Source of the DNA: Sorghum bicolor
Lineage: Eukaryota > Streptophyta > Magnoliopsida > Poales > Poaceae
Length of the DNA: 64,000 nucleotides
Assembly: GCF_000003195.3 (NCBI RefSeq)
Contig: NC_012873.2
Location: 44,971,061-45,035,060 of the forward strand
Direction: 5' to 3'
Position numbers and translations under genes: made by a program. Position 1 is the stretch's first letter, and each line of letters opens with the position of its first letter. The notes beneath the pieces were generated by a model that had not been told where the DNA came from, did no database searches, and worked only from the letters and a program-made list of their open reading frames with translations. This document shows positions 1-10,204 of the stretch, piece by piece.

Positions 1-1
1 T

Positions 2-1510
2 CGACTCGAAGACAGGTTCCACGGCCTCGAGCTTGTCCATGTCGCTCGACGCTACAACGAGGCAGCCGACGAACTCGCCAAGATCGCATCTACCAGAGGC
101 ACAGTGCCGCCTGATGCATTCTCAAAGGATCTTCACGAGCCATCCGTCAACCTAGGCACGGGGGCTGGCATCGACACCACCATCGCCCCACCAACCAATG
201 CTGTCGATGCGCTCTTGATGGCGGAAGAGGTGATGGAGATAGAACGATGACCGGGTCGACCATTCGATTGGCGCACACCGTTCCTCGACTGCCTTATCCG
301 CGGCGAGTTGCCAGAAGACAAGACAGAAGCTCGTCGTATCGCTCGACGGGCCAAATCATATGTGATCTATGGCGAAGACAACGAGCTATATCGACGGAGC
401 CCGACGGGGGTCTTACAACGTTGCATCACCGTAGAGGAAGGCCGAAAACTCCTCGATGACCTGCACTCGGGGGCTTGTGGCCACCACGCCGCCCCACGGA
501 CCCTTGTAGGAAACGCTTTTCGGCAAGGCTTTTACTGGCCAACAGCCGTGGCGGATGCCATCGAGCTCGTACGCTCGTGTCATGGGTGCCAATTCTACGC
601 CAAACAGACGCATCTGCCCGCCCACGCTCTTCAGATGATCCCCATCACCTGGCCGTTTGCGGTATGGGGGCTCGATTTAGTAGGACCTCTACTAAAGGCG
701 AAAGGAGGATATACCCATTTGCTGGTGGCCATCGACAAGTTCTCCAAATGGATTGAGGCTCGACCCATCACCAACATCCGCTCCGAGCAGGCCGTCCTTT
801 TCTTCTCCGACATCATCCATCGGTTTGGGATCCCCAATGTCATCATCACCGACAACGGCACCCAGTTCACCGGCAGAAAGTTCTTGGATTTCTGCGATCA
901 GCATCACATCCGTGTGAACTGGTCCGCAGTAGCCCACACTCGAACTAACGGCCAGGTCGAGCGTGCCAACGGCATGATTTTGCAAGGACTCAAGCCAAGG
1001 ATCTACAATCGATTGAAGAAATTCGGCAAGAAATGGGTCGAGGAGCTTTCCTCAGTCCTATGGAGCCTTAGGACAACGCCAAGCAGGGCCACAAAATACA
1101 CCCCGTTCTTCATGGTCTACGGCTCTGAAGCTATCCTCCCCACAGACCTCGAGTATGGGTCACCACGACTCAAGGCTTACAACGAGCAATCGAACAAAGA
1201 GACTCAGGAAAACGCGGTCAACCAACTCGAGGAGGCTCGAGACATGGCCCTCCTCAACTCTGCTAGATATCAGCAGAGACTCCGACGCTACCACGACAAG
1301 CACGTGCGCAAGAGGGACCTCAACGTAGGCGACCTTGTCCTACGACGCCGGCAAAGCAACCAAGGACGCCACAAGCTGACCCCACCTTGGGAAGGCCCGT
1401 ATGTGGTGGCCGAGGTCCTCAAGCCAGGAACGTACAAATTGGCGGACGAAAAGGGGGCAGTCTTCACCAACGCATGGAACATCGAACAGCTACGTCGATT
1501 CTACCCCTAG
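2..1510 (+). pseudogene. Tat pol C-terminus: RNase H tail and integrase, one in-frame stop
   Basis: The frame starting at base 2 encodes the end of RNase H (motif ARRYNEAADELAK, about bases 50-95) and then integrase. It is broken by TGA at 248-250, where the sequence before and after is in register, so a CGA to TGA change is likely. Downstream the frame is open to 1510. Integrase features: zinc-binding HHCC (HSGACGHH... with CHGC near 580-590), and the catalytic D,D,E in LDLVGP (~672), ITDNGTQF (~845) and TNGQVERANG (~945). The C-terminal part ends in a GPYVV...NAWNIEQLRRFYP tail without a chromodomain, as usual for non-chromoviral Tat elements. It would cut and join cDNA ends in the nucleus. 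Upstream pol domains are outside the window. Confidence 0.85.
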
Positions 1511-2063
1511 AAGTCCTAGACTTACGATCCTACTTTTTGTAGGAAGACTTTGTAAATAAACGCATGAATAAATAAAGTCTTTCCCTCGAGCGACTTCTTT
1601 CTGTACCAAAAATAGTTACGAGTTATAGTCTCGACGTCAAAAGGGGATGCCGACCATGACCCATCATAGTCCGCACCCCCTCGGGGGCTACCAGAGGGAC
1701 GACCCCTCCCCAAGCGTCGAAAAAGCTAAGAAATTTTCTTTTCTTGCTTGGTAAACCTTGCACGGTTCGAGTAGCTAAGGCACCTCGAGCCCCTCAAAGG
1801 CCGAGGGATAATGAGCCGGAAAACTCCCACGCCCCTGGGCTACGGAAACTCTACTCACTTCCTCACCCTTGAGGTAATCGAGGTTGTTTCTGACGAAAGG
1901 TCGAGCGAGGGATACAAACGTAGGAGCAAAGAGAAACAAAGGAACCTCGAGCGGAAAGACAAATAAGCAGTTAACAATTACAAAAAGATACTATATCACG
2001 TAACAGCAAAATTAATAAAGTATCGTACAAGGGGCCTCAGACCCCTGAGCAGGCTCGCAGGCC
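1511..2063. other. Tat internal non-coding spacer with polypurine-like motif
   Basis: No gene is seen. The motif CTCGGGGGCTAC at 1680-1691 is the same 12-mer found again at 7169-7180 and directly before the LTR at 7264-7275, so this is an extra copy of the polypurine tract sequence. The end of the antisense gene lies just to the right. Confidence 0.6.
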
Positions 2064-5000
2064 TCAGTCAGCGGCACGATCCTCACCGCCCTCGCCTCCG
2101 CCCGAGCTAGCCTCAGGAGGGAGCACCTCAGGCTCGAAGAGCTTGGCCAACCTTTCCCCAGGAGCCTCCGCGTCGTCGATCAAGGCATGGAGCCTCTCCT
2201 CGTTCTCCGCATCGGTCTTGGAAATGTCGGTGACGAAGCCATGGAACACCACCTCCATGTCGTAGGAGAAGCCCGAGCAGACAACCGCCATCGCCCGCTT
2301 CACCCCGATGTGGAGGGCGTCCCGCACCCGATCTCGCAGCGTTGCGCCTATGTAGCACAACTGGTCGATCAGGGCGTCGCCTCGAGCGTCCTCCCTCGAC
2401 TCATCCATAGGCTCGACCTCCCAAGAGGTCGAGAGATCGCTTATCGCCGTCCGCACTCGACGGTTCAAAGCAACCTCAGCCTCGAGCTGAGCCTTGGCGT
2501 TGCGAGCCTCGGCTTGGGCGGCCAGGAGTTCGTCCTTGAGCCCTATAAATGCCAATACAAAGAAGCTTTAGGAAAAACTCAAGCACACCTCGAAAAGGAA
2601 ATTCGACAAAGGAAACATACCTTTGATGCTCTCCTCTAGGGCCGTGTTCTCGCCGACCAATCTGGTGTTGGCACGCTCGATCTCTCTGATTGAGCGCGCC
2701 AGCTCAGTATTGGCGACGCGGAGATCTTCGATCACCCTGCCAGCCTGAGCGACGGCTCCACTCTTCTCCAGCAATTCTCCCTTCAGACGCTCGACGTCAT
2801 CAGAGAGACTGCGGGATCGAGCTCGCTCCATCTCGAGGTCTTCGAGGGCCTTCTTCTTTGTGTCCTCGGCGGCACCCCTGGCGACCTCATTGTCCACGAA
2901 CGCCACCTTCATCTTTTGGAAGGTATCGCGGAGGGAGTCCAGGTCGGTTTGGAGAAGGCCCTTCTCCTTGTCCAGGTCCGCAATGACGCTCTTGTAGGAC
3001 AGGGCCTCCTCCCGGGCTCTGGACGCGGCCTCCTCGACCGTAAGAGCCCGCTCCCGTAGCTGCATCGCCTCCTCCTCCGCCTTCTTCGAGACCTCCCGGG
3101 CCTCGGCCAAAGCAGCCTCCCTCGCCTTCTTCTCCTCCTCGAGTGCTATGAGATCTTTGTAAGCTTTAAGCAGCTTTTCCTGCGACTCGAGGAGTTGATC
3201 CTTGAGGAGGGGAAGCTGCTCCCATCCGCCCCTCGTGGCATGTATGAAGCTGGACTTGATGCGAGAGGTCTCTTTCATATCCTGCGAATCAGGGGTCGAA
3301 TGGATTAGAATACAGAAACCAGAAAGCACCATAAAGATTGGAGTTCGAGAGACACTTACAAAATAAGCTGGCCCGAGCCCGTTGTTGATGACGTCTGATA
3401 GGAGCCCCACCACGTGTTTCATCCAAAGGCGGAGCTCCTCGACATGCTCCCACTTCTCGACCTCCTTCTTGTCGTCGAGGAAGATATTGGGCTCGGACGG
3501 GTCGGTGGAAGCTCGGATACGAATCCGATCGGGACACCAGTTCTCCATCTCCCGATCAGCCCGCACCTTGACGCCGCGGAGAAAGTTCTCGACGGTCTCG
3601 AGGGAACCCCCGTGGCGCAAGAACAGGTCGGCGAGGCAAGGGAACCGCCCGTCGTCGTCCACCGTCTTCCACGTACCGTCCTTGCTCCCAGACGACCCAA
3701 TCTCATCCTCCTCAGAGGGAAAGCGGTCCTCCCATGCTCGACGCTCCCGGAGGAACCCTGGGGCGATCCCGTCCATGCCGTAGATCGTCCTCTTGATCTC
3801 GGACTCGGGGTCGGTGGGGGTGCGCATCATGCAGGCGAGCGCCACCACTCCGTCCGCTCGCCCCGACTCTGCCCGGATCGCGGCAGGCGCCCCCGGGAGG
3901 AGCCACGCTGGGGTGGGAGGTCCGTACACCGGCAAATTTCCCTCTCGATCGCCGGGCTCTTGCGACGCCAGTGGCGCCGGTTCGGCTAAACCTTGAGGCG
4001 GGGGCTCGAGTGGCTCGTCCTCTTGGCCCCCAGCTGCTGTTGCTGCCCCAGCTGCTGCTGCTGCTCCTCCTGCTGATGCTGCAGCTGCTCCTCCGGCTAG
4101 GGGCGCTGCTGCTGCTGCTCCAGTGACGGCTGCGTCGCCTCGCGCTCCCGCTCCTCCTCCTCCACCATCCTCCTTTGCGCCTCGAGAGCTCGAAGGCCTG
4201 TAGGCCAGGGAGTCCGTCCCGCGACGTTGGGGGTCGATGCTTCTTCCTCCATTGGTCGAGCGCCCCCAGACGCTTCGTTGCCATCAGACGTATCGCTGAT
4301 GGTGATGGGTTCCCCCTCGACCCCCAATCGAGAGGGCTCGGGGGCTCCCTCTGACGCTCGTGTCTGGGGGGCCGCATCATGAGTCGGCGGCGGCGGAGTA
4401 GGCGCGGGACGAGATGAAGCCCTCTCGACGCCGGCTGGAGGTTGGGGGCTGGATGAGCCTACGAAACAAAGGGTAAGGGTCAGACGTTATGATAACCAAC
4501 GCAAGAATATCGCGACGCCCGGGAATTAACTACGAACCTGATTCCGTGGAGGCGGCACCCGTTCTGAGCCTCTTGGCCATAGACAGTTGGGCCTGCTCAA
4601 GGGTCTGCTTCAGCCTGAGATAAGGTCGGCATAAGAGGAAAGGTGGAAGAATGGGAAGACAAAAACCGCAACATCAAAAAGGCTTACCCCACGGGGAGAA
4701 CGGCCCGCCTTCCGCCACCCCGACCAGCGGGCCTCGAGCCACCCCGCGTCGGGGCTCCGGGCCCCTCGAGGGCACGAATTGGCTTAGGTACGTCGGTCCC
4801 GCCTGGCGGACGCCGGGACCCGCGCTCTTACGGCCGGCGTCTCCTCTCTCAGAGGCCGCGGCGCGACCGCGGGTTAGCGGCCCCGACACCTGGGACCTAG
4901 CCGGATCGCTCTCCCTGGGCACCGGGGGAGGGCGCGGTGCGTCTTGGCCCGCCTTGGGCGCGGGAGGAGTGTCGGCCTGGGGACGACGAGATCCGCTCGG

Positions 5001-6350
5001 ACCCTCCCCTGGCGCCTCCGTCTGGGGGGCGTCGGCGTCGCCTCGAGGCGGGCCCTCGAGAATCCGATCGAGGCGCGACGCCATCCCCTCGGAGTCGTCG
5101 CTGTCCTCGTCGTCATCGTCATCGTCATTGGGGGATTCTTCTTCAGGCTCCCCCCTCTGCCTGGATTTGGCTCGACACGCCTCTAATGCTTGGCGGTCGA
5201 GGTTCTTCTTCTTCTCCCCCTTCTTTGCGGAGTCCTTGGCAGACTTCAGCTTTTCGGCGGATTGGCGCCGTTTGTCGCGATCGACCTCGTCCTCCTTTAC
5301 CGGAGGCCTCGAGGACCGGACATCAATCCGACCCTGCCAAAACTACAGTAGACTTAGAAAAAAGAGAGGGGAGAAAGGAAACCCCGAATCGGGGATGCGC
5401 GCAAGAAGAAAACGTACCAGATCGATCGAGCCTGCGTCAGGTCTCATGGGGAAGCCGTTGACATGCTCCGGCTGAAAATCACCGGCAATTGCGGCCCTGA
5501 CTCGGGCCGCGACTTCGTCGTCCGCCGGGGGCTCGTTGGACATCCGACATGCCTCGAGGTCCCGAGATGAGACGCCAGGGCCCATCTCGTCCATCCTCAA
5601 CGGTCGTGACATCAGAGGGAGAACTCTCCGATGATGGACGGCCGAGAGGACGAGGGCGGCAGTCAAACCTTCCTGGCGAAGCTTCTTCAGGGCGTCGAGG
5701 AGAGGGTCGAGCCGAGACTGATGAGCTTGGACGACGCCGTACGTCCAGTCCGCTGGACGCTCCAAGATCAGACGGCCCGAGTAGGAAGGCAGGAGGTTGT
5801 CGTCATTCCGCAGGTAGAACCATTGGGAGTCCCAGCCGGCGTGGTTGGTCGACAACCCTACTGGGATGTACTCCCGCGGCCGGTCCGTCTTCCCCGTCTT
5901 CTGCACCAGATTGAGGCAACCCGCTCGCACGGGCTTCCTTACGCCCGTGGTTCCGGTGGGGGCGTGAAACAGCTCGCCCCTGTAGAGGTGGAGCCACAGC
6001 TCCCAGTGCGGCATCATCCCCAGGAAGCCCTCACACACGGCGGCGAAGACCGCCGCTACGGTGATGGCGTTCGGAGAGAAGTGCTGGAGCTCCACCCCAT
6101 AATGGAAGCAGAGGGCCCGCATGAAGCGGCTTGGGGGCGCGCCCAGACCGTGGCGGTGGAACTTGGCGAACGACACCACGTAGCCCTCGGGCGGCTGAGG
6201 CGCCCTGTGACTCGCCGGCGGCGCGATCCACTCTGGCGACGACAGCGAGGTGCGGCGGCGCAGCAGTCCCTCCTTCTCAAGCTCTAACAGCCGGCGCTCC
6301 GTCATCGACGACGGGCGCCAGTCGTCGGCGGCAACGAGTCTTACAGGCAT
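2064..6350 (-). CDS. Spliced antisense gene of the Tat element, Transposase_28-type (putative gypsy type transposon)
   Basis: Read on the minus strand from ATG 6350 to stop 2064. Likely exons: 6350-5418, 5333-4688, 4614-4538, 4458-3360, 3281-2621, 2542-2064, each bounded by GT...AG. Exon 1 (311 codons) resembles the grass Transposase_28 / 'putative gypsy type transposon' family: an N-terminal block with PPEGYVVSFAKFHRHGLG, RFMRALCFHYGVELQHFSPN and WLHLYRGELF. Exon 2 is basic, proline-rich and has a DDDDDD acidic run. Exons 4-6 encode Gln/Ala repeats and a long Glu/Lys/Ala coiled coil (about 3280-2630). The join of exon 2 to 3 is not clean: with the sites given it meets a stop, while the open frame of exon 3 starts one base later, so either a site is mis-called or the gene has decayed. 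Function is unknown despite the family name; it is not a proven transposase. Confidence 0.7.
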
Positions 6351-6482
6351 CTCGGCTAAAGGGACGGTGGGTTCGCTACAGCTCGAGGGGGCGTGTGCGC
6401 GTGAGATGGCGAGAAAGCAAAGGCAGCAAAGGAATAAGAGCGAGAAGGCGGAAGGGAGAGGAACGGCGGTGACGCGACGACG

Positions 6483-6490
6483 TATTTATA
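6483..6490 (-). promoter_or_regulatory. TATA box of the antisense gene
   Basis: TATAAATA on the minus strand, about 135 bp upstream of the antisense ATG at 6350, within GC-rich sequence. Spacing fits a plant core promoter with a 5' leader of about 100 bases, suggesting that the antisense gene has its own promoter and is not expressed from the LTR. Confidence 0.55.
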
Positions 6491-7275
6491 GGCAGCTGTC
6501 CGCCAACGGACAGATCCGAGAAGTAAGGTAACTCCCCCCATAAATGCGCCGCCTGACAGTCCTCTCTCTCCTCACAGGCCGGACTCTCCGAATTCCCCGC
6601 CGATACGGTGTCGTAACGTCATCCGCCTAAAAAAGCGCGCCCAACGGGCAGAAAGGCGAACCGCCACGGCCGCTTCCTCCCCTCGTAAGCCAAGGGACGT
6701 AACCACAAAAGTCTCGAGAGGTCGATGGCTGGCCCGCCGAAAGGGTTCGACAGCCGATCTCGAGCGCCAGAGTCAGGGATCCCCAGCGAGCGGTCGAAGA
6801 TCGAGGCCCGCCTCGAGGACTCGCTGGCGATGTTCAAGGTAGGGTCGAGACAGTCGAGAGGAATCCCCCCGACGGGAGGCATCGAGCCGCCGGTCTCTAT
6901 CGAATGAGACCGGTATCCCCGACCATGTCGACCCTGCTTTATGAGGACGCCTCCGGGCTACAGCTGACCCCCTCGAAAGGGGCACAGGTTCTCACTTGGA
7001 CTACCCGCTAGGAACTCAATTTGGGGTGGAAGACGCTCGCTCTATCGAGGGTACGTCGAAACCCCCGGGCAAAAACGAGCCAGTCAGAACCTTCCACGAC
7101 TGGTGTCGAAAGTGATTCTGCGAATTAGACAACATAACCCTCGAAGGAGTCAAAAACTCCTCCGAGGGCTCGGGGGCTACCCCCGCGGGGCCGCTCGCGC
7201 GCCCCCGCGGAGATTCGACCGCAAATCAAAACCTCCACTCGAGCGCTAGCGCTCAAATGGAGGCTCGGGGGCTAC
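6491..7275. other. Tat 3' untranslated region with palindrome and polypurine tract
   Basis: No gene is seen. The 14-bp perfect palindrome GAGCGCTAGCGCTC (7241-7254) is flanked by CCTCCA and TGGAGG, giving a long imperfect stem ending at the polypurine tract. CTCGGGGGCTAC occurs at 7169-7180 and at 7264-7275, the latter directly before the LTR and so the likely plus-strand primer. Confidence 0.65.
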
Positions 7276-8316
7276 TGTCGAGGGTAACGGTAAGGGGTAC
7301 CCTCAGCGATGCGCATTATGAGATTGCCCGTACGAAGGTTGGGACCCTCAATTCAACGCTCTAATCTTACGTATGCGCCGCCATCGACGGTCGCAGCCTC
7401 GAAGACGGAAATAGCGTCGAGCGAATCGGTCAGGGCTCGAGCGACGACTACCGTCGAAAACGGAAGCGGGCTCGAGCGAACCGAGAGGCGTCGAGCGCCA
7501 GGACACTGTCCGCCGCCTGACGCGTGCACGCGGGCGGGAGCATTAAATGCACCTGACGCTTCCCCACCTAACACACGGGTCACGGAAGGCGTGATAGGGA
7601 ACAAGCTTCTGTCCCATCGTTCTTTTTGCAGCCTTCCCACCGAACGACCCAGGGCGTGTCAGGACGCAGGAAACAAGGATGGAACGTCTAATCGGAACCC
7701 CCTCGAGACACCCAAGGTCAGCGCTCCAGATATTAGCATATTACACGGCGTCCGACCCTCGACCGAACAGGGTCCCTTCCTAGGGACAAGTTGGGCGTCG
7801 ACTGACAACACCACAGCTACCCCGCCGGATCCGCCACCATACCGTACAAGCATGCGACCTCAGAACCAGCGCAAGGCGGCGGGTAGGGCAGAACGCAGGA
7901 GCACGCGCAATCATCACCGGGCTATTAAGATGGGACGGCTCGAGGCCATACCATACGGAAGCCTCGAGTAGGTCAGCGCTCCATGCGGCTATCGATCCCT
8001 ACTCTAACGTCTACGCATGTACCCTGTGTCTCTCCTTGGAACTATAAAAGGGGAGACTCAGGAATAGAAGGAACAACAACACAAGGCCACACTCATACGT
8101 AGTAGAGCCCCACACTTCACACCACGCTAGTATTCCCCCCTGTACAAGCACTTAGGTGCAAGATAATACAAACTCTCTCCCCCCGCTGGACGTAGGGCCT
8201 TCTCTTGCCCGAACCAGGATAAATCTCTGTGTCTTCTTGCATCACCATCCGGAAAAGGGAGCACGCATACAAATTTACTCGTTGGTGTGACCCCCCGGGG
8301 GAAAAACACCGACACA
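7276..8316 (+). repeat. 3' LTR of the Tat element
   Basis: Starts TGTCGAGGGTAACG directly after the polypurine tract and ends CACCGACACA, 1,041 bp. A TATA box (ACTATAAAAGGGG) lies at about 8041-8053. The 5' partner is outside the window, so boundaries rest on the TG...CA ends, the polypurine tract and the sudden start of foreign integrase codons at 8317. Confidence 0.8.
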
Positions 8317-9549
8317 AGTGGTGTAGGGGGACATTCTGGGATATCTGCTACTTATAACAGAGTTAAGTCATTGTTTGCCTGGCCAAAATTGAAGCAGTCA
8401 GTACAACAATTTGTTCAACAGTGTCAAATATGTCAACAAGCTAAAGTAGAGCACACCAAGTTGCCTGGGTTACTCCAACCTTTACCAGTGCCAGCCCATG
8501 CTTGGGAAATGGTGAGTATGGACTTTGTGGAAGGACTGCCCACATCAGATAGATATAATGCCATTTTGGTGGTGATAGATAAGTTCTCTAAATATGGGCA
8601 CTTTGTTCCAATTCACCATCCATTTACAGCCATGCAAATTGCAAAGGTATTTCTGGATAACATCTACAAGTTACATGGTCTTCCAAAGGTCATCATCTCG
8701 GATAGGGATCCAGTTTTCACAAGCTCTCTTTGGAAAGAGCTTTTCAAGTTGACTGACACTCAACTATTGATGAGCTCATCTTACCACCCCCAGACAGATG
8801 GGCAGACTGAGAGGCTGAACCAGTGCTTGGAAGATTTCTTGAGATGCACAGTTCATTCTTGTCCCAGGAAGTGGAGCCACTGGCTATCAGTTGCAGAATT
8901 CTGGTATAATACGGCATATCATACAGCATTGGGAAAATCACCATTTCAAGTGTTGTATGGGTACAGTCCAAGACAATTGGGTATTTCCAATCCAAACTTG
9001 AGTACCATTCCAGATCTTGAGCAGTGGATGCGGGACAGGGACTTGCTCACTAAGATCATTCAGCAACAATTGCAAAGAGCTCAACAAAGGATGAAGGCTC
9101 TGGCTGATAAACATAGAATTGAAAGAAGCTTCGAGGTGGGAGATCTAGTTTACATGAAACTGCAACCTTATGTGCAATCATCGGTGGCAGCAAGATCAAA
9201 TAAGAAGTTGTCATTTCGCTATTATGGGCCATACAGAGTTTTGCAGCGCATCGGCGAGGTGGCATATAAGTTGGATCTGCCTGAAGGAAGTAAGATTCAC
9301 CCAGTTGTGCATGTGTCTCAACTAAAGAAACATGTGCCCAAAGAGCTCCAGTTATCTGACGACTTAAGCTCTGTCAGTACAGATCCTATGCATATATATC
9401 AGCCAGAATGCATTCTTCAGACTCGTACAATCCGAAGAGGTGCTAAGAAGGTGAAGCAGGTGCTGGTCAAGTGGACCTCTCTTCCGACTGAATTGGCCAC
9501 ATGGGAAGATGAAGTGGAAATACCTCGTGAGCAGGTGTTAATGGGGTGA
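8317..9549 (+). CDS. Reina-like integrase with C-terminal chromodomain (5'-truncated)
   Basis: The frame enters from the Tat LTR; real codons start at 8317 with SGVGGHSGISATYNRVK, i.e. in the zinc-binding domain of integrase (H..H, then CQICQQAK). The core follows: D in SMDFVEGLP (~8518), D in ISDRDPVF (~8697), E in TDGQTERLNQ (~8797). The C-terminal domain has YYGPYRVLQRIGEVAYKLDLP and then VHVSQLKKH. A chromodomain closes the protein (VLVKWTSLPTELATWEDE, about 9460-9512), which in chromoviruses targets integration to modified chromatin. No stop interrupts the frame up to TGA at 9547. Protease, reverse transcriptase and RNase H lie outside the window. Confidence 0.85.
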   Translation, partial: SGVGGHSGISATYNRVKSLFAWPKLKQSVQQFVQQCQICQQAKVEHTKLPGLLQPLPVPAHAWEMVSMDFVEGLPTSDRYNAILVVIDKFSKYGHFVPIHHPFTAMQIAKVFLDNIYKLHGLPKVIISDRDPVFTSSLWKELFKLTDTQLLMSSSYHPQTDGQTERLNQCLEDFLRCTVHSCPRKWSHWLSVAEFWYNTAYHTALGKSPFQVLYGYSPRQLGISNPNLSTIPDLEQWMRDRDLLTKIIQQQLQRAQQRMKALADKHRIERSFEVGDLVYMKLQPYVQSSVAARSNKKLSFRYYGPYRVLQRIGEVAYKLDLPEGSKIHPVVHVSQLKKHVPKELQLSDDLSSVSTDPMHIYQPECILQTRTIRRGAKKVKQVLVKWTSLPTELATWEDEVEIPREQVLMG

Positions 9550-9582
9550 CTGAGGACAGTCAACGTCTTAAGGAGGAGGGAA

Positions 9583-9858
9583 TGTCAGGGAATGACAGGT
9601 GGACCCAAAGGACACGGCGTGGTAACCATCTGTCGGTTACAGGGTCGAGCGGTTGCCGTTCTGGCGACAGCTGTGCTTGCCGACCTGCTTATAAGCAGAA
9701 CTGGGGAGAAGGGAGAAGGGGCTTTTGATAACAGAACTTAGAAATAGCAGTAGTAGTTCCAAGCGGCTTGACCGCTCTTGTATACAAACCTGTTATCAAT
9801 TGCAATAAAGCTTAGATTTCCCCCCAAATTCCCAGAATCCTCCGTTAGGATCATTACA
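9583..9858 (+). repeat. 3' LTR of the Reina-like element (3' edge approximate)
   Basis: Starts TGTCAGGGAATGACAG after the purine run AAGGAGGAGGGAA (9570-9582). It contains AATAAA at 9804. The 3' edge is placed at TCATTACA (9858) because this gives a TG...CA unit of 276 bp, but another end up to 9899 is possible since no partner LTR is in the window. Confidence 0.6.
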
Positions 9859-9905
9859 ACTGGACTTGGGCACAAGTCCTCCGGGCGAGGATGACTGCAT
9901 CCCGA

Positions 9906-10136
9906 GGCCTTGTTTAGTTCGCAAAAATTTTCAAGATTTCCCGTCACATCGAATCTTTGGTCGCATGTATGGAGCATTAAATATAGACGAAAATAAAAAC
10001 TAACTGCACAGTTTATATGTAATTTGTGAGATGAATCTTTTAAGCCTAATTACTCCGTGATTGGACAATGTTTGTCAAATAAAGCTGAAATGCTACAGTA
10101 GCCAAAAACAAAAGTTTTTGCGAACTAAACAAGGCC
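9906..10136. mobile_element. Tourist-like MITE (GGCCTTGTTTAGTT family)
   Basis: Terminal inverted repeats GGCCTTGTTTAGTTCGC... and ...GCGAACTAAACAAGGCC, 231 bp. Interior has the usual grass motifs (ACATCGAATCTTTGG, GAGATGAATCTTTTAAGCCTAATTA). It is flanked by CGA on both sides, not the TTA/TAA seen for its relatives at 51503, 61424 and 62293. Non-coding. Confidence 0.75.
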
Positions 10137-10204
10137 CGAGTTTGATGGTGCGCGGGCGATTGGCGTGTTCGGCCGTGCAATTGGAGGGGCGTGAGATTTC
10201 CTTA

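Larger units (their letters stand above)
1..8316 (+). mobile_element. Tat-lineage Ty3/gypsy retrotransposon, 3' part
   Basis: The 5' half lies outside the window. Visible in order are the end of pol (RNase H tail and integrase), a long region with a spliced antisense gene, a polypurine tract and a 3' LTR. An extra ORF, often antisense, between integrase and the 3' LTR is known for the Tat lineage (Grande, RIRE2 and Retand types), and this layout is the main reason for the assignment. The LTR ends in CACCGACACA at 8316 and sequence then continues directly into the integrase frame of another retroelement, so this copy was inserted into a Reina-like element. The expected 5-bp target duplication next to the end is AGTGG (8317-8321), but its partner is outside the window. 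Confidence 0.85.
8317..9858 (+). mobile_element. Reina-like chromovirus, 3' fragment
   Basis: Ty3/gypsy remnant: integrase plus chromodomain followed by a short LTR. The 5' part was separated by insertion of the Tat element at 8316/8317. Small LTR size and the integrase type favour the Reina clade; this is family-level judgement. Confidence 0.75.

Noticed and set aside
2187..2639. Plus-strand frame of 150 codons in the Tat 3' region
   Set aside because: Mirror of the antisense gene; codon pattern and splice sites support the minus strand. The same holds for the other plus-strand frames in 2.2-6.5 kb.
8287..8316. Start of the long integrase frame inside the Tat LTR
   Set aside because: These codons are LTR sequence read through by chance; element sequence begins at 8317.
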